Positions 53,701 to 64,000 of a stretch of 64,000 nt of DNA are shown here, in pieces. The notes below the pieces were generated by a model, which had not been told where the DNA came from, made no database searches, and saw nothing but the letters and a program-made list of their open reading frames with translations. Numbering within the stretch: position 1 is the stretch's first letter; each line of letters starts with the position of its first letter. Source of the stretch: Aquila chrysaetos chrysaetos (lineage: Eukaryota; Chordata; Aves; Accipitriformes; Accipitridae); contig NC_044004.1 of NCBI RefSeq assembly GCF_900496995.4, positions 82,281,538 to 82,345,537 on the forward strand, read 5' to 3'. Position numbers and translations under genes: made by a program.

Positions 53701-56700
53701 GAAGATTAATTATTATTTACATAATGTCAAGAGAGCCCAGAGAAAGACAAAGCCGCCTTCTCTGCATTTCTTTACTGGCTTCTCCCTACCACCAAGTTCA
53801 GAAAGCAAAGTCTGGCTTTAAAGATTACCTGAGATGCCTCTGAGGTCTCTGATGGTGACCAGGTTTGAGCAGACATGCTGGTGCCTGTAGATAGACTCGG
53901 ACAGAAGGAAATGCAGGTTGTGCAGCGGCAGGGTGGAGATGAGGGGCAGCATACCATCCTGATGGGGGATCTGCACCGAGATGTGGATTCTGGAACAAAT
54001 AGCAGATGAGACGGCATAAAAAAGCAGCCCTGGCAGGCACGGGAGCATTACCCCATGCCCCCCAGCAGCACAACACAGACCGGGTGAGCCTGCTAGTGGC
54101 AGCCTGATATTTAGTTTCATCTAAATTTCCCCATCTGCACATCTGCTCCTTAAGCTGTCCCACTAACTCCCATTTCCTGAGGGGAAGGTGCACCCCCTCA
54201 GCAGAGTAGGGTGCGAGGAAGAGAGTGGGAGCGCTACCCTAAGCACTCTATGCTGTTCAAGAGGGCACACAGCATGGAGGGATGTGGTTTCGGACACATG
54301 GGTTCTCCTCTTGACCCAAGCCGGCTCTGTAACCGCAGGGGTCCTGGTGAAGGACTGCACTCTCCCCTTCTCCAGGCTCATACCTGTTGGGATGCTCCTT
54401 GTGCTTGACATCCAAGTACTTCAGAGTGGCAATGAATGACTGTGCCTGGAAACCTCGGGCTGTCCCTGCAACCACAGGAGTGTGACAAATGGCACTGTCT
54501 GTGCCGATGGTAACTACATTGCTTCTCAGGGGGGTCCCCACATGGCCAGCCTTGTCCACAGCCTTGGCCACACAGCGCACGTGGAACCGCCGGCTGAAGT
54601 AAATGCTGTCCAGCACCTGCAGGGAACAAAGAGGGAGAAGCATGCATGTGGGTCAAAGACACCAGCGTTGCAACATCTGACCGTGTAGCAAAATCACGTT
54701 ATCCTGGTGTTTCGAGGCAGCACGGAGGTGAGGCACATGCAAATGGAAACACAAACCAGGAGCACGCTCGTGCCAATGTCTGCTTGGCCGCTTGGGTGGC
54801 AGGTGCGATTGGCCTCTTGCTACCTACGCTGCAGTAGATGCTTGACTATGTTGGGTGCTTTACAACTTCCAAACTCTGCCCACATACTGAAGGGAGGGGA
54901 AGAGGGAGCCTGAGCTGTTATGATCTGCCAGGCTCCATCTGTCTCCTGCCACCAGTGATTTACTGAAGTGTCTGAGTGTCACAGCTACTTCCCACGTCAA
55001 CAGAAGTGGTGTTTTTAGCAGGCTCAGTAAAGAACAGTGCTAAATTTTCTGAAGCCAAAAAAAAAATAAAAATCCCCAAAGAAGCACCCACACGTCTCAT
55101 GCCGATTCCCAAATCTGAGGAGATTTTGGGTTTTAATCTCTGTGTAACTAAGGTGTGCACTACCCACTAAAAATGTCTCAGACTCATGCACGAGTAGGCA
55201 TGGTCTAGAAACACACCTGGATGCCTGAGAAGAGCTGAGACATCACAGCTGGGAGTGCCTGGGAAAAGCCCCCAGAGGAAAACAGTAATTCTGTGTGTGG
55301 GGCAGGACGTGAACAGTCCAGGGACAGAGAGGCCTCAAGCCACACATGGAGCAATGCAGCAAAACGAGCGCCTGAAGGAACAGCAGTTCAGAACTTGAGC
55401 TATGCCCTTCCTGCAACTTGAGCAGGATGGAAGGAAAGCAGACAATACCACAGCCAAACCCTGGTAACACAGGTCACATCAGCGTGCTGAGCTCTTATTC
55501 AGGCACAGCCACTTTTTCAGGTGCGTGACTTTTCAGCTGCAGGAACGCAACCAAATTTCACATGTGATCTTACAGTACACAGAGCTGCCCCAAGCTCTCG
55601 CTGACTTACGCCACGCGCTCTTGCAGCTTTGCCATGCCGGTACCTAACCATATACCTTATGGTTGATGCTAGTGAATGGTGTGTTGTCAGTGATGGTTTC
55701 AAAAGGCGACCTGGCTCCATTCCCATCCGTGGGGGTTGCTACTTCCCAGCTGAACTGGATTGAAGACTGATTGATCCCAGCCTCGCTGCAGCGTTCCTTC
55801 GTGACCGTGTACTTGGGGAAGTGAGGGTCACAAGGAGTGACACAGATGAGCGGATAGCCTGGGGAAGGGGATTTCTTAGCACCGTCCTTGGTCACTTCTT
55901 CCACCCGGTCGTAATCAGCCAGGGTGACGACCTGTATGGATGCAAGATGGTAGCATTCGCCTAGGGCTGAGGGGAGAGGCGGAAAAGGCAATCCTTCCCA
56001 CCCACTCCAAGCCTGCTACATCATTGCAGTTCTTAATTTTATTTCAGAAACCCTGCTGGGGTTTTCAGTCTGTACTCAAAGCGTACTAAATCACGTCCAT
56101 TGGAATGGGTGACTTACCACGGGAGGTGCTGGTAGAATCAGACTCCCTGCTGCCTCCTGATCCAAAATAGTCACTATTGCAGTGCTGGTGTCTCCAAGAA
56201 CAGCTTCCACTGGATCATCTGGACCCAGCACCAGAGAAAAGGACTCATGCCACTCCCGGTCTTCATTGGACATGATCTCCACCTTAAACATGATGTGGTT
56301 GACACCTGTGAGAGGAAACAGAGACAACTGAATTCATCATCAGATATTACTCTGAAGTTGTCATAAAAAAACTGCACAGCTGGTCAAGGCTATCATCACT
56401 GAAACATTATGATAAAATACGCGTTATAAATTTTATTTCCACTCATTGCTACTAATAATTTAGTCCTGTCCACACAGGAGTCTACTCTATATGTAAAACT
56501 CCAGCTATGACAATTGATCAGGTGATAGATTTACTAGCAGATGCCATCTGAGGATTAATAATGCCTGTCTTGTATTAGCTGTCTGTAGTAAAAATCTATG
56601 ATCCAAAGTACATCCCCACCCCCGCTGTAAGGATCTCTGGTTTCTCTCACACCAGCATGCAGAACTGTTTGGTGAGGGCTTCTTGGTCCAGCAACATGGT

Positions 56701-59700
56701 CTGAGCTGTTGCACTGGATCCTGCAAGATCTCTGCTGAGCCTTACATTCTCTGAAGACTGCTTTATTCTCGCCTGCCAGATGCTAGTGCTTCTTCCTCTG
56801 TTCTGATCACCCTTCATTTAACAGTTCAGCCTTTTTGCGTAACAAAATTATAGCCACAACAGAGTGCAAGGCTGCAGCCCATAAGAGTCACACTTTTAAA
56901 AAGACCACATAGTAAGTGGTCTGTGTAGTATATTTAAAATACATTACCAAAAAAACAGAAAAAAGCCCCCAAACAAACCAAACCCCAGATCCTTCTCATC
57001 CAGCAGGGCATTGTGAAGGGATGAAATGTACACAAGAGAAAACATGGCAAGATTTGGGATGGCCCTCCCATTTTTTCAAGTGACATTAATTCCAGTGAGC
57101 AGAAAGTCTCAACCCTCTTTCTGTCTCCTTAGGCATTTACAGTCTTCTCAGTGAAGAGCTCACCACCTCCAGGCTTTCATTCCCTCCTCCTTTTCATTGC
57201 CCCCCTGCTTGGGCAGCAGCTTGGCACTCTGCCTATCCAGCAGGGAGGGCTGGTGCTCAGAACACCAGTGTGTTTGAACTGAGAATGATTAGGCAACCAG
57301 AAGGGGAGAGGGGAAAGGACATGTCTAATGCAAGGAAAGGGGGAAAGTCTTGCACCCCACCTGTAACACACTGAGGAGCTGGATAGGTGTTTCTTCCCAC
57401 AAAGACTGTGATGACCCCAAGATCAAACCCCAAATCAAATCTAAACCCCAAAATCTAAGGGTATTTTATGCCTTCTTACAGCTAATACAGTTCGCTTCAC
57501 CGGGAGCAGTTAGACCTGTGTTACGTTGTAAACCTCATGCAAAAAGTGGCTTTTTCCAAATCTCCTGAATGTTCCCCTTCAATGCTCTTTTCTGATATAC
57601 ACAAAATGTCACTGGTCATGCCACCACCTCTAACCTTCCCTCCAAGGACGCTTTACCTGGGCTGAATTTGAGCATTCGACTCTTGGGATAGTAATCCACT
57701 CCGGCCTGAGCTGAGCCATCACGGGTGCTACAGCGGACTTTTGAGGTCCTGTTCTGATCCCCTCTCCGGACCACCTTGATATTTAAAACAGCAACACCCT
57801 CCGGGCCAGGCGGCTCCCGTACTTGGTACGCAGCTTCTTCAAACTCAATGGTGGGTGCTAAAGAAACAGCAGTGAAGAAAAAGCCCCAGGTTTGCACACC
57901 AGCTGACTGTTTACAGATGAAGGGCATTCAGCAGCTGGGGCGAGCTAAGCTCAGCTCCTTTTAGACTCTATCTACACATCTTCAGAGCAAGGGGTTCCTC
58001 AAAGCAGGGGCCAAAACTGCAGCCGTAAGGGTTGGATGTGAATTAGGGCAAGGGGTGGGGCAAAACCCAACACAGGTATTGGGCTACAGAGGATGGCAAA
58101 TGATTCTCCCATCCCCTGCCTCCCACTGAACCGCACAAGGCACGTGATGGTGCTACAGCCCCCACTGGCAGTCACACCGGAGGGACTTGGCATCCCCCTT
58201 CTTCCCCACACGTCTCTCCAGGCTGTGATGCTGTGGAGGGAAGGCAACATCTCCCAGGGGAAGCACAGCAATTCCCTGTGCAACTGCAGGGGAATGGGAA
58301 ATGGGACAAATGGTGCGTTCAAGCCACTGGTATTCGATCCCTCCCTTATGACCAGTCCAGTGCACAAAGCCATCACATCAGTGACCTGCACGCAGAGCTG
58401 TGACCACGTGACCGGAGGCATTCACGTGTACTAAATTAAACTGCAAACTGTTGATGAGACCGTGCTGACTATCTGGGAGCTGCATCCTACACTACAACTA
58501 CGCCCTTGTTGAGCGTTCTCGCTTACCGTCTTCATCATTGGTGACAGTTATGGTTGCCATGTCCATCTTCCCAATCCTAGCTCCACTCCAATGGTTTCCA
58601 AGTGGGCTACCAAGATAGACCTGGAACTGCTCTTCTGGTTCAAAGGCAGAGTCATCGCTGATATAAACACTGCAGTTCTTCACCTAAAGCCAAGTAAGCA
58701 GGAGAAAACAGCAAACATTCATAAATCCGATGAAGCCACTTAAAGGCCACTCTGTACTTCACTATCTAGGGTTTAATGTCTGACTACTGTCAATCCTGGA
58801 AGAAACACTTCTATTTTTAAGGCTGCTACTTCAGTGTGGACAAACCAGACAGTTACATGATGAAACACAGCAGTGAAGACACCTACTTCGACAAACCGAC
58901 AGGTCTCTGCTACAACAATCCTGAGTCCTACTGACACAGAGGATTTGCATTTCATGTTTTAACCAGTTTTATCATGAAACAAACAACCCCTCCAGAGTCA
59001 TGTCATATTTCCAGGACCAGAAGAATTTGTGACTTTAAGCATCTACGAAACCAGTTTGGACAGCCTCTGTGAGCCCCCTCTGACAATGAATGCAGAGGCA
59101 AGGAAGAGATCTGAACCTCTTCTATCAATGGTTCTTCATTCTCCCTATAAGCCAGGCTCAGCTCACCTTCTCCCCTTTCAAGAAAGTGATGCGAGACTCC
59201 TCCGCATTTCTCCTCTCTGCAAAGTCCTCCATGACCTCTGCTGTCTGGCTCTGGGTGTAGCACCTGACAGAGGACTCGTAGCTCAGGTCCCCGGTGCGGA
59301 AGATGGGGATGTGCAAAGTACCCTCCTTCTCCTTCACTGTGTATGTATCCTTGGTGAACTGCATGCTTGGTACTGCAGGAGGTAATAAAAAGGGTCAAGC
59401 GGCATTGAAGCTCCACAGAGAGACAGGAGCTAATTGAGGCACATACACCCTGGGAGAACTGCTGCATGGAGTCTGACAGCCAGAGAATAAAACAGCCGCT
59501 TCACTGTGCCTCAATACACGATTTGGTTTGAAACAAACAAGTGACTGTTACTGCCATCAACCCTCTATAGAGCACAGGATCAGCAGACCCTGCAGCGCTT
59601 CAGAAAGAAGGCATCTCTCCTCATCACCTCTCAGTCACCTAACTCCAACAGTTGATGAAACTTTTTCCTTCCCTACCATTTTGGTGCTCTTGCAATGCGC

Positions 59701-62700
59701 TGGAGAACAAGACAGGGCTGGTGGTACAGGGATGGTGTGCTTATGAGGCATGTCAGGAAGGGATTATATCAGGACTCAGTACTGCAATGGATGCTATGTC
59801 TCAAAGCATTATCCTACCGCCTGTGGACAGACACAGAACCAATAGTTTGCAGCAAAGAGGGCTGACCTCAACAAAAGATACAAAGGCAGAAATGATTATA
59901 CGACGAAGTTAGATTATACAGTGTTTGCCTTCCTCAGGCGAGCAAACATGAGAGATGTTAAAACACAAGAGAAAGTAAACATGGAGTAAGGCTTTCTCAC
60001 ATAGTAAGGGGGACTTTAGCTCACAGAAAGCCTGAAACGAGGACTGAGCTCTGAGCAGAGGAGGCAAAGCATGGCTGAAAGTGAGGGGCACTACAGGAAA
60101 AGTCATTCTGCACTTCTGAAGACTCCAAGTTCTTGTGGACAGTGAAGCATGGAAGGAAAGAGGGCAGCCAAATGGAATGGGAGGATCCCAGGAAAATAGG
60201 CTAAATCCAGCCGAGAAATAACCTAACTTGGACTATCCTCCTGCTATGTGGAAGTGTGAAGGAAGAGGCTAGGATGGACTGGATGGAACTGCCATGGGTA
60301 ACTTACCATCTTGGAAGATGTCATTAATAGCCACGATCGCTTGGAACGGCTTTGTCAGCTCAGCTCCATGGGGTGAGCTGAGATAAACAACAAAGGTTTC
60401 CAGCCCTTCTATCACTGGGTACTGTGCATCGTCCAGGATTGTCAGAGTGCAGAACTAGAAGAAAAGCAGACATCCTGCTTTTAGAGATGCAAAGCTGTCA
60501 TCCTTGCCGGTACTTGCATTTGGGTGTCTAATGTAAAGTCATTATGTCAGGCCTTTTCTGAATTCATTAATCAATGGAAACAACGTTCTAGATAGATCTG
60601 GCATATCATTTCAGAGAATTGGCAGCCATCTTTATCCTGGGAGAGGTGGCCTGACCGAATCTTCTCCGGCTGGAGTGCTGATCAGATGTGAGTCTCTGCC
60701 TAGCAGATTAATTAACAATTCTCAAGTGGCCCTGAGAGGATTTTCAAAACAGGCAAATGGCAAATACAGAGTATGCACATAAACAAGAGAGAGGTGTCAC
60801 CAGACAGAGCAGACTCATCAGGAGTCAAAGTGGCTCCTCACCTCTTCCGTCTTGCCTGGCCTGAACTCTATTTTTCTGGAGCTGGGGACATAATCAATTC
60901 CCGGGCTGGCAGATGGAGGGTCTGACGTCCGAGTGGCACACCACACCGAGATGGGGGTTGAGAGATCAGGTCCCTGTCGGAGGACTGGAATCTCAATGTT
61001 TCCTGCATCGCCAGTTGCACGTGAGAGAGAACCAAGATGAGAAAGCAGCCACATACCACAAAACCATTCCTTTCCCTTCAGCATGCCCTTCTCCCTTCAC
61101 CACTGCTCCTGTACCCAGCACAGGCTATTGCAGAGAACAACCCCCAGCCCTTCCCCACAGGGGCACAGGGAAGAACAGAAACGCTCTGCAGACCTTTTAC
61201 AATTCTGCTGCTGTGCCCTAAATCGCTCCTTCTGATACCTCTTTCTGGTGAAAGCATGCTTTCACGGTAAGCACCCCAACGCGGTGTGTAGAAGCCCTGG
61301 GGGAGCCCCCTGCTACTCTTCACCTGCAGCCTCGCTGACGGTAAACGTAGCATTCCCCAGGAAGACCGTAGAGGCATCGTTGGGACCACCGATGAAGACG
61401 CTGGCTGATGCCCGGCTGCCAATGCGTGCGTTATCGGAGGCATCGGCCAATACGATCTCAAACTCCTCTTCTTCTTCGTATTCACTGTCATCGATCAGCG
61501 TGATGTCACATGTCGTCATGGTGACGCCCGGACCAAAAACAATGCGGCTGTCATCCGCCATCCCCCGGGACTTGAAGTCGGAGCCCGATTCCAGCATATA
61601 AAGGCTGCTTCCCTTGGCTGATTTGGGGACAGTGTAGCAGATGGCAGACACAGTGCTGCTGGTATCCCCTACGACGCAACAGGAAAAAACCATTACTCCA
61701 TGGGAATACTTTTACTCTATTTCGTGGAGAAACCATTCACTTAATTAATAAAGCAGCATTCAGAAAAGAGGGTGAGGAGTGAAAAAGAACACCACCCCTG
61801 CTCTAAACTTGCATAAAAACTGGCTTAGGTCTGACTTCCAGGCATACTCCAAATCTGCACTCTTGGTTACTACAATCAGGAAACGGGTGGCACTTGCCTA
61901 TTAAAGAATATACAGTACAGTGATAGGGTCCACATAAAACACAGTATCTAGATTGCAGAGAAGCAGCAAATAAATACAAGGGTTTGCTCCTGCTCATGCT
62001 GGGAAGAGAAATGAATCCAAAAGTAAGGAGCTTTAACTGCGCTGGTGAATCTTACAGCAGAGCTGGGAAAAATAAAAAACCTCACTCATCTGCCCTGTGT
62101 TGTTGCTTGTTATTTCAGCTGCGCCAGAAAGCTACTTTCAAAAAATCAAAGAATCACCCCAAAATCATAAACAAGCAAACCCCAAGGAACACCACTTGTT
62201 TTGGGGTGTCACTGTTATTTGCCTGCCAACAGGAAACAGTCATTTGCCTGAGCCTGGCAAAGGTATATACTGCAAAGACTCCTCAGCAGCTTTGCGGTAA
62301 TCCTAGTCATGTGATAAAAGACTGCAGGATACAGGCACTAAACCGCTTTTATTATCTAGAAAGTACAGAATTAAAATCCAAGCTCTAGGCAGCCACACGT
62401 ACTTCACAGTCTGTCTACAGGTGCTTCACTTCTCTCTGTCCCCCAACAAAACTGTTGGCCACAGTCTCCAGGGCTCCCCATCCACTCTCTCTGCTGTGCG
62501 GGTTAGACTCTGCACATCTTACCCACAGCAGTGCCTGCAGAGCCGCTTTGCCTCCCGTGCCGCAGAGCCCCGCGGCAGCACAGAAAATCGTTCTGCCCGG
62601 CACGACCCACCTTTCCTTTCAACAGGAGCAGAAAGAAAACCAGCGCTCTCGCTGATATGGTACGTCTTCCTGTCGAACTGCAGGGTGGGCTCGTCCTCTG

Positions 62701-64000
62701 TGTCAGTGATGGTGACCGTGGCCCGGGTGACGTTCCCCAGCAGAGCGTAGGCTGGCATGCTGAGCTCGACGGCGAAGCTCTCCGTGCTCTCAAAGACGTT
62801 GTCATCATTAATGATGATGGTGCAGGCCTTGGTGTCCTCCCGCTCCTCAAACTGCACCTGGAAAGCAGCAAGTGGCCTGCTCTCTTTGGACTGGGGTCTG
62901 AAACTTTCTGTTCTTCCTGCCTGACCCTTGCCTGAGTCACAAACCCTGTGCACGGGCGGCATCAGACACCGACCTTAACCAAGGATAAATGGCTAGTGGA
63001 GGTCAAAGGCAGCAGCAAATGCAGTGCGTAGACCCCTACCCCTTCTGGTCTCATTCATGGTTTTAGCCCTTTGCATGATGAGGAATGACATTCCTACTCA
63101 GGCAAGCCTGTAACCTTTGTGGGCTGCCAGAACACTGCTGCAAAGTGTATCTGCCAACATAAAAAACTGATGAAAAGAGAGACCCTCTTCTGAAGCAAAT
63201 AAACCACAAAGTCTTAGAAAGGAAATACAGTCTGTGTTGTGTTTTTATCAGTGTTTATCAGTTCTTTCATCCAGGCCTTGATGGCACACATGGTCAGACC
63301 TTCCCTTTCCTGGTGTCTCCAACCTACCTGCCCTGCGTACTCCACGTAGTCCTGCTCTCCCGGCTGTGAACCAGAGCCGGAGGTGGCCGTTCCCTGCTCT
63401 GTGCGGCACAAGACAATCGCATACTGGTTGAGGTTACCAATCCGCCTCACAGTGACGCTCACAGATCCTGCGCTCTCTTTGACGTTGTAGCTGGAAACGT
63501 ATCAAGCAGATACAAATAACAGGCTGGGGAGCAAACCCTATGTGTTTACGCTGCTACTGAGCACCACAGACTCAGGCTGACTGTTGCCTCCACAGAAAAT
63601 CCGAGGGACACTAATAATCGGGGTCTTGGGCAGGTGGCAGCTATTCAGCAGCCCTGCTCTGTGGTTTAACCCAGCAGGCACTTCTCCTCACTGACACGCA
63701 TGTAAGTTCCCACTTCCACACCGGCTGCTGTTGCCCCCCCACCCCGTCCCCGTCTAGAAATCAACAGCGTTAATTCAACAGGAATGCCACGCGTGGTGCT
63801 ACACTGCACAGCAGTGAGACCTCAATCCTGACGCGGTGCCAGGGAAACACAGGCAGAAATGATGGTAACTGTCCCAGAATTTCATTTCCATGCTGTAGGT
63901 CCAATCACATATTACAGAGCTCAACCTGCCTCCCTCCAGATAAGACCCCATCTGTCAGCAGAGTGCCATAAACCCCATGCCACTTACCTGGTGTATGTAA
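44702..64000 (-). CDS. FREM2: FRAS1-related extracellular matrix protein 2 (FREM2-type), C-terminal part, continues past the window
   Basis: Coding exons, 5' to 3' on the minus strand: 64000-63988 (end only), 63490-63328, 62857-62611, 61668-61324, 61002-60842, 60454-60307, 59372-59167, 58683-58527, 57857-57657, 56305-56118, 55931-55656, 54616-54384, 53989-53829, 53032-52818, 51411-51261, 50229-50122, 49968-49809, 49068-48952, 48328-48162, 47843-47638, 46445-46299, 45286-44702. All junctions are GT-AG and in phase, giving about 1,450 residues. Five Calx-beta domains come first (acidic ends ITDTED, LIDDSEYEEE, LDDAQYP, ISDDSAFEPE, MSNEDREW). Then come the conserved C-terminal region, an RRWKRGRR basic cleavage-like site, a transmembrane helix (TLLLLVLSGVCLL), a basic stop-transfer and a tail ending GTEV, a class I PDZ ligand. 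The family acts with FRAS1 and FREM1 in basement-membrane adhesion. The TM and tail favour FREM2 over FREM1 or FREM3. Confidence 0.9.
48811..48868. repeat. Polypyrimidine microsatellite in a FREM2 intron
   Basis: Repeats of CCCTTTT and CCCTTCT type units, pyrimidine-only on the + strand, between the exons at 48,162-48,328 and 48,952-49,068. Confidence 0.8.

Overview
This is vertebrate nuclear DNA, most likely from a bird. It shows multi-exon genes with canonical GT-AG introns, very GC-rich CpG islands and compact GC-rich introns. A solo LTR of a type I recall as common in neoavian genomes sits in one intron. Three genes and one gene relic can be read exon by exon. No tRNA, rRNA or CRISPR features were seen.

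Layout: 1-8.5 kb has no coding sequence but looks like a long 3' UTR on the + strand, ending near 8,490. From 9.87 to 10.47 kb lies a G-rich minisatellite. From 11.38 to 12.32 kb lies a broken TEX15-like fragment (+). PPP2CB (+) starts in a CpG island at 15.58 kb and ends at 29.17 kb; its seven exons encode a complete 309-residue PP2A catalytic subunit, and the solo LTR sits in intron 4. Its poly(A) signal at 29.84 kb is only about 150 bp upstream of the start codon of GSR (+, 29.99-34.62 kb). GSR has 13 exons encoding a complete 464-residue glutathione reductase. From 36.0 to 43.6 kb is an unusual GC-rich block with no recognisable gene. It is built from repeated promoter-like modules, a 51-bp NRF1/Sp1-like array, a roughly 68-bp tandem repeat, a degenerate minisatellite, a CTCF-like site, and a near-identical direct repeat pair 3.3 kb apart. 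From 44.70 kb to the window edge, on the minus strand, lie the last 21 complete coding exons of a FREM2-type gene, plus the end of one more. They cover all five Calx-beta domains, the conserved C-terminal region, the transmembrane segment and the PDZ-ligand tail.

TEX15-PPP2CB-GSR in the same orientation matches the block on human 8p12, with UBXN8 missing between PPP2CB and GSR. FREM2 is not in that block in human (it is at 13q13), so the GC-rich block marks a synteny junction. It could be a real rearrangement, a FREM2 paralogue, or an assembly join.

The genes do not form one pathway. PPP2CB is a Ser/Thr phosphatase catalytic subunit, GSR recycles glutathione, and FREM2 is a basement-membrane adhesion protein. 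Paralogue names and human synteny come from memory. Exon boundaries were read directly from splice sites and reading phase, and every junction is in phase.
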